Shown here: positions 22,670-34,251 of the stretch, one piece after another
Layout: every line of letters begins with the position of its first letter
How positions within the stretch are numbered: the first letter of the stretch is position 1
NCBI RefSeq assembly: GCF_002288925.2
Contig: NW_022098001.1
Location: forward strand, 15,039,457-15,103,456
Source of the DNA: Delphinapterus leucas
Lineage: Eukaryota > Chordata > Mammalia > Artiodactyla > Monodontidae
Reading direction: 5' to 3'
Length of the DNA stretch: 64,000 nucleotides
The notes under the pieces: model-generated
Databases searched by the model: none
Told to the model about the DNA's origin: nothing
What the model saw: the letters and a program-made list of their open reading frames with translations, nothing else
Translations under genes and position numbers: made by a program

Positions 22670-22868
22670 AAAAAGAAGAAAAAACATGTTACTTAGAGAA
22701 AACACTAGAAGAAACAGCTCTTTTAAAAAATCTCTTTAAAGAGGTCATCTCTGGTGGTGGGGGGCGGTGGTAGAGCAGGGACTACTAGTTCACACTACGT
22801 GTACAATTAAATGTTAAATGTTACATTATGCTCATATACTGCCCAGAAAAGATAAACAATAAATTTTA
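22670..22868. other. Unassigned
   Basis: Short A-rich stretch between two L1M pieces; may be LINE debris. Confidence 0.4.
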
Positions 22869-22869
22869 A

Positions 22870-23430
22870 AAATCCATTCAAGGACATGAGTAAACACTGA
22901 GGTTTCAATGGAAAACTGGGTCAAGGTTATGATTCAAAAAGAAATACAAAGAGCTAATGAAAATAAGAAAAAAGTGTTCAAAGTTATTAGTAACAAAAGA
23001 AATCCAATGATACACTCTTTTTCCTATTAAAATAACAAATAGTAATAAAAATCATATAATTCAATGATGGCATAGATGGAATGAGATGAAGGGTTTCACA
23101 CATTGTGGTGAAACTTTCCAAGAGGGCAATTTGGGAATGTGTATGGAGGTCCTTCAGGTCATACCTTTTGACCCAATGGCTCTAGTTTAGGAATTCATCA
23201 TAAACAGAAAATTAAAGGATTAAATCAGAGACATGGACAAAAAATTTCCAATGTTCTATTATGAAAAATTTTAAACACAGAAAAGTTGAAAGTACAATGA
23301 ACACCCATATACTGTTCACCTAGATTCAACTATTGATAACAATTTGCCACAGTTAAATGGTATGACCTCAATAGTTAACAGCGGTTATGTCCGGTTATTG
23401 GGATTATAGGTAATTTTTACTTTTTATATT
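22870..23430 (+). mobile_element. L1M piece, plus strand
   Basis: Old L1 wording: caaagagctaatgaaaataa, agaaatccaatgatacactc, aagagggcaatttgggaatg, ccttttgacccaatggctct, then a 3' part with aaaagttgaaagtacaatga. Confidence 0.7.
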
Positions 23431-23800
23431 ACATTTTTTAGTTTTGAGCAAAAACAGGAATCAAAAATTCCCAATTAATATCTTAGCAAAAAGAAATTGC
23501 AGGTAAGTGATTTCAACAAATATTCAACAAATATTACATGCCCTTTCCTGTGTGTAATGCCATATTGCACTCCCACTACTAATACCGTTTCTGAAATCAA
23601 AATACCAGTCTTCAGAAGCTTTAGTAAAGTCTGTGGTGAGCTTCTCCAGCTTTTTGTCAACAGCTTGCCCTTGAGAGAAATTTCTAAGATGCACATCATT
23701 TATCTGAAACTAAGAGTGAGTTTCCATCTGGGTCAATCCGAGACTGTGTTTATTACTATTTTTCCAATTTCTAATGACCCTGGAGATCGTCCTGAATTCC
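23431..23800. other. No feature recognised
   Basis: A 141-codon frame (23497-23922) runs through this and into the next L2 piece. No family match, judged chance. Confidence 0.45.
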
Positions 23801-23804
23801 AAAT

Positions 23805-24105
23805 GGTCACCTCTCTTAACTGGTCTGAATCGCCTTCCTCCACCCTTGCCTGCCCAGCTCACACATACCCACTGTGGAAGGTCTTGCCCACATCCTTAGT
23901 ACCTGATATTCCAGAGCAATGAGAGAGATGCTCCTCCCACCTCCTGCGTCCCTGAAGCGCTGCGCATGCTCTCTTCCCTCACGGGGTTATCACTCAGTCT
24001 CCTTACCTGCCTCCGACACTGGGCTCTTAGCCCTTGAGGACAGGGCCTGCCTTACCTCAGTGTCCCAGGACCTAGAAGAGAGTGGGGCTCAGCCACCAGG
24101 GCTTT
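23805..24105 (+). repeat. L2 LINE fragment
   Basis: Ends with cttgaggacagggcctgcct and gtcccaggacctagaagaga, the L2 3' signature. Confidence 0.6.
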
Positions 24106-24109
24106 GAAT

Positions 24110-25240
24110 GCCTACTATGTTGCTTAGAAGATAATTGTTTCCGCCAGAAACCGTTCAAAATGGCTCCAGAGCATCCCCCTTTTGTCTTTTGTATTTCCCC
24201 TTAACTTTACTGAGAGAAATGCCTGAAGAAGATGTGCTTTCCCGTCTGGCTACCAAGCAGGAGCTCAGAAGTTTTGTCCTGCTTCTGATTGAGTGCCTCA
24301 GTACAGGCAACTTTTTCTCTTCCAGAGGGAAAACAATTTGGGAATGACGTGGATCATCTTCTAGACGGCTACTGTGGGAGGAAGGGTGGCGGGGGAGGAA
24401 TGGAAAATAAAAGTTCCTTTTGAGCTCACAGTGAGCTGAATCCACTCAGCAGATTTATCCCCTCTCTGGGCTCGTTTCCTCGTCTGTGAAAGGTTAAGTC
24501 TGGACGTGATGGCTTCTCAGGCCCCCTAGACAATGTGAGTCAGAGGCAGTGGCCCTTGCCGGGAGTCCAGGTTAGGGGTAGAGAGGATACCATCAACACA
24601 AGCCCCTAGAGAACTCCAAGCAAAATCAAGAGAAAGGAAATTCAGAGCATGTCCCCACCCTGGTCAGGTGACCTCTCCACTTTTGGAGAAAAAAAAAGAC
24701 AACCTGCCAAAATGAATGAGCCTCGCTCAGAGGCCGTGTGTGTGCGTGGGGTGCATCTCTGGCTGGGGTTCCTCCCGAGCAAGCACAAGCTCATCTCGAC
24801 CTGTAGACTTAGTGCAAGTTCGTGATCGCAGGGATGGCGCAGTAATACTGGGGCGTTTCCTGCCCAGCCTGATACAAAGTTCTGCACACACCATTGCTTA
24901 ATGGAGAAGGTTCAGGGACTCTGTTAGCTACGACCTCCTGCTCGCTGGCCTTTGCCCAGGGCCCGGCTACCCTGCCAGGCTGCTCAGTCACCGGTGAAAA
25001 GATTGCTTCAGTTCGGTGGCAGGCTGCTTTAGGATTTGGTTAGGTTTGAATCATTTTCAAAAACAGAAAATGGCCATCGGATTCAAACTCCCTCACATCC
25101 TGTGTGTCTCAGTTGCGTTCACAGAATCGTCACAAATGAGCAGACATAAAATCAGGCAGGAAGTTAGGGCACCGTTTAGAAGAGGGCAGATTTACGCAAA
25201 GGTCCTCAAAATTTATCTCTTTTGAAACACGGAGGCTGCC
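24110..25240. other. Repeat-poor stretch
   Basis: No recognised repeat or exon over 1.1 kb. Balanced composition. A candidate place to look for conserved non-coding DNA. Confidence 0.45.
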
Positions 25241-25249
25241 TCAGAGCTT

Positions 25250-25450
25250 GAGAGGATGTTGTGCTGGAATGAGCACTTCCTGTGACAAAATAATTACCCT
25301 GTGGCTCCCCAGCCGGCGGCATTATGGAAACAAGCGACCTGCTGTGCATGGCCTGTGACTAATGTGAACTGAATTTTAAAAGGCATAATTTTGCCAAAAA
25401 GAAAAAGCAGGACTATAATAAAATTCATGAACTTTTAAATATGACGTTTA
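25250..25450. other. Candidate conserved non-coding element
   Basis: A dense run of TAAT-type motifs (aataattaccctg, ctaatgtgaactgaa, aggcataattttgcc, ataataaaattcatgaac) without repeat signature. Regulatory role is only a guess. Confidence 0.2.
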
Positions 25451-26500
25451 TGACTTTTTTCCTTACGTGCTTGAAATATTTGTCTTTGCTGAAATCCAGG
25501 GCACAGAGACTTAGGATCCCAATTATTCAGAATTACCTCAGACTTTGAGTGATACTGATTTGTGACAAAACAGAGAACTGGGCAAAAGTAGAACTTCTAG
25601 CTTCATACTGTAATAAAAAATAAAACAAAAGCGGTAATACAGTGTTCTTCCCAGTGCCTTTTAAGACCTGCTTCCCTGGCTGCTCACAGACACGGACTGC
25701 CCATACCACCTGATGAGAGCCCGGGTGAGTGGCCAGCCGGAACTGTGGGGTAGACTTAGGTCCCTTGGTGGTGCCTCTCAACGTCTACCCCGTGGATTTC
25801 CTTCGACCTCCAGGGAAATTGGAAAACTGATGATGTTTTGCTATGGAAAGTTCTGCTCTTGGGACTATGCCCAAGCTTTTGATAATGTTTACATCTATTG
25901 CTTAATAATTCCCAACACACATCATAAAAAAAACCCACAATGTAGGGTACTTTAGTTCACCCTACCAAAAATAAATCAATTAATTTAAAACAACAAAGGG
26001 AATTTATTTCCCACAGTAAGTTGAGGGGGAGAAAGCCACAGGGTTGTTGTTCATTCCCTGGGGCCAGTTAGAAGTTTTTACTCCTCTTTCCCCATGGGGG
26101 AGGCCTTTGCACTCATTCCCTTCCTTGCTCCCTGAGAGCTGATAATCTGGTGGTTCAGATTCTAGAACACTGATTGGGTCACGTTCAAGGGGACAAGCGT
26201 GCTGGGAATGAGTGATTGTCTCCTCCTCTGCATGTGGTTGAAGCAGTAAACTGATTCAGGGCAGATCGGCCCATCTTCCTTTCTCTTCTCAGTGGGAAAG
26301 GAGCCGAGGTCTCGGCCTGTTTGGGAGGGAGCCAGGGAAGTTCTCTCCCCTCCCTGTAGGGGGGGCTTCTCTCGTTTGCTGCCTACTAGAGGACGGCGAA
26401 AGCCTGAGAATCAGATGTGGACCTAGGGGGAAACTGAGGGCTGCCCTTCAGGCCTCAGGCTGCACCCCTTTCTCCAGTTCTTTTCACTACCATTCTGCAC
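25451..26500. other. No feature recognised
   Basis: Continuation of the repeat-poor block. No supported gene. Confidence 0.45.
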
Positions 26501-26504
26501 AGAG

Positions 26505-26691
26505 CAGTGGTTCTCCAACTCTAGCAAGCATCTAAATCACCAGAAGACCTTGTTAAAACACAGACTGCTGGACACCAGCCAGGATGTCTGATTCAGGAAG
26601 TCTGAAGTGAGACCTAAGAATCTGCATTTCTAATAAGTTTCCTGGTAATGCTGAAGTCGTTGGTCCGGGGACCACGCTGTGAGAATCACCG
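26505..26691 (+). mobile_element. MER5A-like hAT MITE
   Basis: Starts cagtggttctccaactctag, contains cctaagaatctgcatttcta and ggtccggggaccacgctgtg. Near 8 bp duplication gcacagag (26497-26504) / gcttagag (26692-26699), two mismatches. Confidence 0.88.
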
Positions 26692-26699
26692 GCTTAGAG

Positions 26700-27145
26700 T
26701 TTCAGATACAAGCCCAGTTTATGATAAAGTAGCATTTTGCTTTCTTTTACAAACTAGGTGTTTCTGGGTCCCTTGCTGAATACCATCAAAGCCTCACTCT
26801 GACTCCTAAAAAGAGTAATAAAATTATTAAATTATCCCAGTAATAGACAAGGGGTTTTATGATGTAACGATAAAGATCTCAAAGGTTTTTACCCTAAAGA
26901 GGAAGAAGTCAAAGAATCTCAAGTAGAAAGCTGCCCACATGTCCTCCACAGATGGTTAAAAAGGCGTGAGTGGCCACGAGGGAGGGCCTGGCAGACACAA
27001 GGAAGGACTTCTAAGTGGCAAGGATGATTAAGCAGGCATGGAAATACTGTCCCTGGGGGTCTCTAAAAGCAGCATCAATGACCAATCTCACTCGCATGGC
27101 TTGAACCTGGATGAAAACACACATTTCTAGAAGAGTTGCAATTAA
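26700..27145. other. No feature recognised
   Basis: Unassigned. Confidence 0.45.
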
Positions 27146-27149
27146 TTTG

Positions 27150-27355
27150 ACCCTCATTCTCTTCCAGGAACTATGCTAAATGCTATATTTTATTTTATTC
27201 TTGTAACAACTCTGTAAAGCTGGTGCTAATATTATCACCATTTTACAAATAAGGAGGCAGAGGCCACAAAGGCCTCTTGCTCATACACCTGGAAAGTAGC
27301 AGAACTCAGGTTCAAACCCATGTCTCTATGATTCCCTGTCCCGATTTTAGGTCAT
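27150..27355 (-). repeat. MIR SINE, minus strand
   Basis: ccaggaactatgctaaatgc, ttgtaacaactctgtaaagc, ccattttacaaataaggagg and ctcaggttcaaacccatg in reverse MIR order. Confidence 0.85.
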
Positions 27356-27688
27356 ACACGAAGCTATAATTAGCTATCGGAGGTTTGTATTTTCAGATTA
27401 AAGAGTCGTTCCTGTCCCAAGAGGTCGGGAGGAAGAAAGTTCCCTATAACTGAATGAAAGATACATGATAGGCAAGTTTTGATGGGTTGTGGGTGAGCGA
27501 GGTGGGGTAGAGGATATTGGAAGCACCCAATAGTGGAAGGCCCAACCAGTGAGGAGTTGGGGAATGATATGAAGAGCCGGGTGCCTGTGGGGGGATTACA
27601 CTGAAGAGGGTGGAGAGAAAGGAAACTCAGCTCACAGTCTGCCTCTTTCACAGTTTTGCTTGGGGCAGATATGTGGAGTGTAGCCAGT
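27356..27688. other. No feature recognised
   Basis: Unassigned. Confidence 0.45.
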
Positions 27689-27689
27689 A

Positions 27690-28320
27690 AAAGAAACCCA
27701 GATTCAATAAGGGCTTAACCAGGATGGAAATTTATTTCTCTTCGATGTGACAGTCCAAGCTGGTAGAGCAAGTGTCCTTTGTGAAGATGTCAGGGGCCCA
27801 GACTCTTTCCATTTCGTTGCTCTGCCATCCTCAGTACGTGCATCTGTCTTGTGTTGTGGATGGGCTGCTTCACTTCCACTGCCCTATTCCAGCTACTGGC
27901 ACCAGATCCAGAAGTTACACGTGCAACTTTCCTCTGTGTATCTTTGGCTAAAACTTAGTCCTGTGGCCACATCTGGCATCAAAAGAGGCTAGGAGGGCTT
28001 CCCTGGTGGCGCAGTGGTTGAGAGTCCGCCTGCCGATGCAGGGGACACGGGTTCGTGCCCCGGCCCAGGAGGATCCCACATGCCGCAGGGCGGCTGGGCC
28101 CGTGAGCCATGGCCGCTGAGCCTGCACGTCCGGGGCAACAGTGAGAGTCCCGCGTACCGCAAAAAAAAAAAAAAGAGGCTAGGAAATGTAACTTTTGTTT
28201 GTTTGTTCATTTTGTTGTTTTTTGTGGGAAGTTGTGTGCCCAGCTGAAAATAAGGGGTTCTATTATTATGAGAGAAAGGGAAAATGGATAGTGGGAGAGA
28301 TTCAGCTGTCTGTCTCAGCA
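27690..28320. repeat. Ancient interspersed repeat, longest of three copies
   Basis: Same wording as 6850-7110 and 4300-4480, interrupted by the SINE at 27995. Right part has ttgtgtgcccagctgaaaat and gggaaaatggatagtgggag. Family not assigned. Confidence 0.5.
27995..28170 (+). mobile_element. CHR SINE with internal deletion
   Basis: GGGCTTCCC start and A-tail, but the segment between cctgcacgtccgg and caacagtgagag is missing (roughly 35 bp). Exact 14 bp duplication aaaagaggctagga at 27981-27994 and 28171-28184. Confidence 0.95.
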
Positions 28321-28499
28321 GGCCCTTTCAGTGTAGCTTAGGGTCCCTTCCCTTTGGTAAAAGCAGAATATCATTACGAAATACATTTCAAAACCTGCTT
28401 TTTCCCCCTTTTTTTCCACCATAACAGACGTCACCACCACTAGCTACCCAGTCACCTGACCAGAAAACCTGGGATTTGCCTTTGCCGCCTTCTCGCCCG
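28321..28499. other. Unassigned, possible L2 upstream part
   Basis: No firm call. Confidence 0.35.
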
Positions 28500-29040
28500 T
28501 CCTCTGACAGGAAGCAAGTTCCATGAAGGCAGAGAATGTCTGTACTGTTTGTCATGTTCCAGCGCCCAGCAAGGGGCCAGGAGTGTCACCCTCTGCTCAA
28601 ACCCTGTCATATCCCCATGTTCTCAGGATGAAGTTAGTGCTCCTTTGGCGGCACTCAGGCCCTTTATCGCCTGCCCCTGTCCAATCCTTCACGCCTCCTT
28701 TCTACAGCCTGTGGGTCCCTTCCCCAAAGCCATTCTGCGTTTTTCCCGATGCCCCACATGCCATGTGGCGTGCTGTTACTGTCGCCTGACCCAATCCCAT
28801 TCCTCAACCAACTATTGAGGACTCAGCTCCGATGTTGCTCTCTCCAGGAAGTTTCTTGGATCCTATTCTCATTCTAAACCTCCAGGCCCCTCTCTTCTGT
28901 TCCTGTCTCTGCTGAGCGATCCTCTATTATAGCATTCCTCATTTTTCTTATCTTCTGGAGGCCTGAGACCTCCAGGTTTTGTCTCTATCCCCCCAGCACA
29001 TTACACGATGTCTGATATATCGCTTAATAAGTGTATGTCG
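28500..29040 (+). repeat. L2 LINE fragments
   Basis: An L2 3' snippet (gttccatgaaggcagagaat) precedes a longer internal piece with gctcctttggcggcactcag-like text, a ccaggaagtttcttggatcc step and an end at acattacacgatgtctgata. Confidence 0.6.
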
Positions 29041-29139
29041 AGTCTACTTAAAACTCCAAGAATCAAACCATACTCAACATTTGTGTATCATGCACCTCAC
29101 AAACCAGGACCAAGCAGAGTGTGGTCAGGACAAAGCCAA

Positions 29140-29250
29140 ACCCATTCCACAGACATTTATTGAGCACCTGCTTTGTGACTGGGAATGAGAGCCAGGTGTG
29201 GAACAATCCTTTCCCACAGAGAACTCCTAGACCCATGAGGAGGACAAGCC
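29140..29250 (-). repeat. L2 3' end, minus strand
   Basis: acatttattgagcacctgct followed by a ctttcccacagagaactcct step, the reverse of the L2 tail. Confidence 0.6.
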
Positions 29251-30000
29251 ACACACCCAGCTAAGAGTTCTCACCTAACAGATATGTCGCAACCGCCTTC
29301 TCCTCTCCGCCGGGGAATTTGCCCTCCTGGGGCCTGGAGGTGGAGCTTGTACCAGCCTAGAGCCTAGAGCGGTCTTCCACCCCAGCTGCCCCAGGCCACG
29401 TGGGGAAGTGGGCCAGTGAACCCGCTTCAGAGAACAACTCAGGGCCCTGCGCTTTTCACAGTATTTCAGATTTGCAACCTTGTCTCCTGCCTCAGTGCCA
29501 CTGAGACATCTCAGGGCTTTTTATTCAGTCCCTTAACAATGGCGATTAAAGGCAAGCAAAGTGAGGCTCCATCCAGCCACTGCAATGAAAGAAAATATCA
29601 GGGGCAATTTACCTTCAAGTCTGAGAACAACACAGGCAATCAGTTTTTTGCCCCTTAGTATTTTTCAGGCACAGAATGAAAAAGTATCTCAGATCTGGCA
29701 AGAGATCCAAATCTGTCCCAACACATCTGGTTTCAAAGAAAAAGGTCACGTTATTTTTTTCCTGGTATTTGCAAACCCAAGGATCAGACATTGAGCGGCC
29801 TGGCTGCCTTTGCTTGGGTGAGGAAGAGCTCAGAAGAGAGCTCTGAGCTCTTGGAAGGGGATGAAGGCCAGACGTTGCTCATTGGTTTGTCACCCAGCAG
29901 TCACCCGGAGCCTCCTTCCAGACAGCCCCCGTGTCAGGCGCTTCAGAGACAAAGATCCATTCTGCTGTGCTTTCACCAGGCAGGGCATGACACGTGTGCA
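29251..30000. other. No feature recognised
   Basis: Unassigned. No coding support. Confidence 0.45.
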
Positions 30001-30004
30001 AGGT

Positions 30005-30500
30005 CATGTGTTATTGTAACAAAAAACTGTAGACAACTTAAGTGTCCATTGCTAACAAGCCACTTAATAAATTATGGTCCTCCCATATGATGGGATGTCA
30101 GGCAGCCATTAAAAAATATATTATCTCTAAGATATGTTGTTATGAGAAGAAAAGAAGCTTCGGAACAGTGTTAGATTTGATTATTACAAAAAAAGGATCT
30201 ATCTGTCTACACACACATACACATGGGCATATGCGGTCTTTTTTTTTTTTTTGGCCGTACCACGTGGGTTCCCTGACCAGGGATCAAACCTGCGCCCACT
30301 GCATTGGAAGTGGGGAGTCTTAACCACTGTGCCGTCAGGAAGTCCTGCAAATATACAGTCTTAGATGCTTACTGGCTTACTGTTGATGCTCTGGGAAGGG
30401 AAACTGGAGACTTTAGGGTGAGAAGAAGACTTAATCTTCACTATATGTGTTTCAATAATGTCTGAATTTTTAAAAAACAATCTTAAAAAGAATGCTCCTT
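30005..30500 (+). mobile_element. L1M 3' part, plus strand, split by SINE
   Basis: taagtgtccattgctaacaa, gggatgtcaggcagccatta, then after the SINE gggaagggaaactggagact and gtctgaatttttaaaaaaca, typical of an old L1 3' end. Confidence 0.75.
30241..30345 (-). mobile_element. Short CHR-type SINE, minus strand
   Basis: T-run, ggccgtaccacgtgggttcc, gaccagggatcaaacctgcg, ends gtcaggaagtcc. Only the tRNA-related head plus tail. Flanks atatgcggtctt and atatacagtctt, two mismatches. Confidence 0.85.
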
Positions 30501-30539
30501 TTTGAGTTAAAAAAATGCAACATGAGTTGAATACCACTC

Positions 30540-30690
30540 TTGAATACCCTGCCAGGCAGTGGATGTGCATCATCTCATTCACTCTTCACAAAACCCATGA
30601 GGAAGTTATTGTTACCTCCAGATAATAGGTGAAGAAAGACAGCGGCAGCTATGGAGAGCCAGCAAGGGCCAGCGCACCAGGCCCAGGGCC
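30540..30690 (-). repeat. MIR fragment, minus strand
   Basis: gcatcatctcattcactctt, acaaaacccatgaggaagtt and the following aggtgaagaaagac step. Confidence 0.65.
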
Positions 30691-30961
30691 TTCAGAGCTG
30701 ACTGAGCCCCAGTTCCCAGAGTAAGTCTGGGAAGTCAGGCCAGGAAGGTAATGCCCGGTGAAGGGGCCAAGATCTGGCCAAGGGGACAGGACTGCTTGGC
30801 GCAGATAGCACAGGGACGTGAGGGAATGCTTCTTCCTGAGGTCTGAGCCCTGAAGATTGAGGAGGATTAGCCAGGAGAAGAAGTGGGAGTGAGGCGAAGG
30901 GTGAGTAGCACATCTGGGGGACAGAGCAGCAAAGGTCAACAAAGAGAGGCTGAGGGGAAAT
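30691..30961. other. Unassigned up to gap
   Basis: Purine-rich toward the gap. No gene. Confidence 0.4.
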
Positions 30962-31061
30962 NNNNNNNNNNNNNNNNNNNNNNNNNNNNNNNNNNNNNNN
31001 NNNNNNNNNNNNNNNNNNNNNNNNNNNNNNNNNNNNNNNNNNNNNNNNNNNNNNNNNNNNN
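30962..31061. other. Assembly gap, 100 N
   Basis: Exactly 100 N, the usual placeholder for unknown length. Confidence 1.
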
Positions 31062-31265
31062 CCTTTTTAACGCTGATTACTGTCTACATAATCCTGTTCA
31101 TAGTTTACTTGTTTATTGTCTGTCTCCCTCAACTAATATATAAACTTTGGAGAGCAAGGACCACATGTGTTCTGTGGGCTCCACCATCTCCATGCCTAGA
31201 GCAGTGCAGAGCACGTGTAGGCACTTGGCATTGGATAAACAGATGGAGATTGATTGAAGGCCTGC
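31062..31265 (+). repeat. L2 3' end
   Basis: tgtttattgtctgtctccct, ctttggagagcaaggaccac, and the final segment ggcacttggcattggataaa. Confidence 0.8.
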
Positions 31266-31269
31266 TGTG

Positions 31270-31995
31270 CACCCCACACAAGCCACAGTCCTTGCCTTCC
31301 AGGAGGGAGACAAGACAGTGCGCTGGGAGCATCCACCTGCCCCTCCAGATCTCCTCCCTGTCTTCTCCATCCCCGCCGCATCCTGGGAGGTGGGCCTGCA
31401 GGGGCTGCCTCACCATTTTAAAAGTTCCCTTATGCTCCGGCTTCTGGGAGGGGCCAGCCAATGGACAGCACCACCAGGAGATCAGAGAGAGGGGGCTCCC
31501 TTAAGCCTGTCTTTTATTTTCTGTATCCTGAAGCTTTGACGTCTAGGGCCTTGCAGACCCCAGAGGATGCCTTTATATGCAAATTTACCATCCAGAGTTC
31601 TTATTCCCAGCTGCCTTCTTTATCAGCTCTTTCACTCTGGGCCACTGTCCCTCTGCCCTGGACCAGGTGCCAGACAACTAGAGACAGCCTCTAAACCCCA
31701 TTGTTTAAACTAGCCAATCCTAAGCTTGCTTATCCTGCCTCCCTTTCTCCTTCCAGTAGAAACCACAATGAAGGCTCTTGTCACGTTTTCTACTGTCTTG
31801 CTCTGCCTCCTGACCAATTGTGGTACCTCCCTACGGACCCCTCGCACGGTGGCGTGCTACACCTCCTGTTTCTAGGGAACTGTAAGTATAAAAACTTCTT
31901 CCTTCATGACAGTCATTTCATGTCTGGATGTCTTAAGGTACTAGATAAAACAAATCCTGAGTACCCTGGAAACTGGGCACAGTGAGGTCAGGGTA
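31270..31995. other. No feature recognised
   Basis: GC-rich first half, no supported exon. Confidence 0.45.
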
Positions 31996-31999
31996 TGTA

Positions 32000-32280
32000 T
32001 TCCCTTGATGCCCTGCCCATGGAGGGCTGGCTGCATCCCTCAAGCGAAGGTCACAGCTCCTGTCCAGGTGGCTCTCTCCGCGTCACTCTGGCCTCCTAGG
32101 TTCTGGTAACCGCCCTCCCTTATTGCCCCTTCAGGCAGTGGTGATCGGCTCTTACTGCTCTCTGCGTTTTCCCTGTACCTTGTCCACTCCTTAGTAAATA
32201 GTCCCTTTACTAAACTCCTCGAATAATCCTCATCTGTGTGTGCCATCTGCTTCCTGGCAAGACCCCAGCTGATACAGAGC
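32000..32280 (+). repeat. LTR-like tail of an old repeat
   Basis: cctcatctgtgtgtgccatc followed by tgcttcctggcaagacccca and ctgatacaga is a phrase of old mammalian LTR-type repeats. Family not assigned. Confidence 0.4.
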
Positions 32281-32299
32281 ACTGTACCATTGTGCCCAG

Positions 32300-33000
32300 T
32301 AGGTTCTTAACAGTTACTGAATGAAGATAGAATGAAATGCATCAGGGAAGAGGGGCACAACATGCTAGAATAAACAAAGGAGGTAGAAACCCATTGTGTT
32401 AGGATCAGGGAAGTTTTCAGGCAGAAGTTGGCACTTGCGTTGGGCCCGGAAGGATGCGGAAAATTTCAGCAGGCATTGGAGACTGGGGGATGAGGAAATA
32501 TTTCCCAGATGGAGAAGCCAGCTCACATGGAATGGTGACAACTGGAAAAAAGCAAGGCTTGTGTGTGGAACAGCAAGAAATCCAGTTTGTTGGAAGGACA
32601 GTGTTTGTGAAAGGGAGTGGTAGGTGAAGCAGCTTGAGTGATGGGTTGGGAGTGAACCACGGACGGAGGTCAAGGCAGGCGAAGAAATTGGGATTTGTTG
32701 CCATTCTGCAAAAGTACGGCCATGGAGACCCACCCAAGCAGGAGTGCATACATGGAGCATAGTTTAGGAGATGACGGGGAGCACAGAGAGCAGGGGCAGT
32801 GGAGAGAATTCTGCAGATAGGGAGACCAGCAAGGAGGATCCGGCAGGAATCCACTCAAAAGTCAAGAGAATGAGGATGGAGAGAACAGGCGTGACAGCAG
32901 GGGTGGGAGGAAGGGGGCAAATGTGTCCACGAAGCAGGTCAGGTGAACAATGCCCCACATCAGGGTTCCTGGAGGTGGGTCAAAGGCAGGAGCCTCTCAT
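32300..33000 (-). repeat. L2 LINE, minus strand
   Basis: Reverse of internal L2: ttttcaggcagaagttggca, cccggaaggatgcggaaaat, gtggagagaattctgcagat and gggagaccagcaaggaggat in the order expected for antisense L2. Confidence 0.55.
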
Positions 33001-33278
33001 TGCCGCTCTTTCCTCAGGCCCGGGTTCCATCTTCTTGGGAAGCCCTCACCTGTGTTCCACCAAAGAACAGTGAGAGAGGCTGGGGAGAGGAGCTCAAGTC
33101 CCAAAGTGATAGGAACCAGAGGTTTTGAACCAGTTCTGCTGAGTTCCCAGGATCATTGTCACCCCCATGTAGAGAGGTGGGGAGGGGTCCACTTAATTTC
33201 CTCCAAAAGTCGGGGTGAAAAGAGCCATTCTCCTAAGAACCCATTCTTCTTTCTCTTCCTGATCATAACGGTGATAAG
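33001..33278. other. Unassigned
   Basis: Nothing recognised. Confidence 0.4.
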
Positions 33279-33279
33279 A

Positions 33280-33480
33280 CCAGGGGCTCTGTGGTGGAAA
33301 GAGCATGGGCTCTGGAATCAGACCTGGGTCCTGGTCCCAGCAAGCTGTGTCACACTGGTCAAGTTACTTAACCTCTCTGAGCTTTGGCTTCCTCTTAAGT
33401 AACGTGGGAATATTAATACCTACCTGGCCGAGTTGTTCTGAGGGGTAAATAGACAATGCACCATATATGCTTGTATATAA
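33280..33480 (+). repeat. MIR SINE, well preserved
   Basis: gaaagagcatgggctctgga, gtcaagttacttaacctctc, tgagctttggcttcctctta and aatattaatacctacctggc. Confidence 0.92.
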
Positions 33481-34215
33481 GGTGAGCTCTTTGTCCCCCT
33501 GAAAACTTAGCCCTCAGAAGGAAAAAGGAACTACCTTATATTTGTGTCCCTACTAAGTCTTCCTATTATGGGGTGTATCAGAGGCCTCTTAAAGGCCACT
33601 TCATAGCCTCTCAGACTCACTTGTTTCCAAGGTAACTCCCAGCTGCTGTGGCCACCAGCTGTGTGGCTTCACATGGGAGTAACTCATCGACAGTGTCCCA
33701 CTTCCTGCTGCACCTTCTTCCTGCCCCTTCTGGGTCTCCCTGCAGACACTGCCATTTTGCTGTGAGGTCCATTCAGTGCCCATGCTGAGCATCCCAGGAG
33801 GGGAGGGACGATAGCTCCCCAAGGACGAATATTGACCCCAGGGAGACTAGGGCAGGGGTATGAATTCTTCCCTCTCATCCCACCTGAGCCAAGACGCAAT
33901 TATAAGGCCTCTTGGAGGGTGTCTTGAGAGATGGAACACTTGCTTGCCTTGATACCAACAAGGGTGCAGCTCAGGAATGCACCTTATACCTGCCCCTGCC
34001 CAGCACCCGGCTCCTGCCTGCGCATTCCCTGATAAAGTGGTAGCTGGAAGACTTTGCCCGAGGAATTCTTTCCCTTTATATTATTTTGATAAAGTACTGT
34101 TTGAGAAGGACAAATTGTTCTGAAACGATGTTCTGTCAGTGCAGTTTGGAATGGTTATAAGGGTCGCTTTACACAATGGATTTTTCAAAGGAGGCAAATT
34201 TAATATAGATATAGT
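33481..34215. other. No feature recognised
   Basis: Unassigned. Confidence 0.45.
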
Positions 34216-34217
34216 CA

Positions 34218-34251
34218 TAAATCTGTATTATCTGAGGATAATACAGATTTA
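34218..34251. repeat. Perfect 15-bp hairpin
   Basis: TAAATCTGTATTATC (34218-34232), loop TGAG, GATAATACAGATTTA (34237-34251). Not part of a repeat I recognise. Confidence 0.9.

Noticed and set aside
23497..23922. 141-codon plus-strand frame
   Set aside because: Runs from unassigned DNA into an L2 fragment and matches nothing known.
32396..32854. Overlapping plus and minus frames
   Set aside because: Region reads as antisense L2; no domain in either frame.
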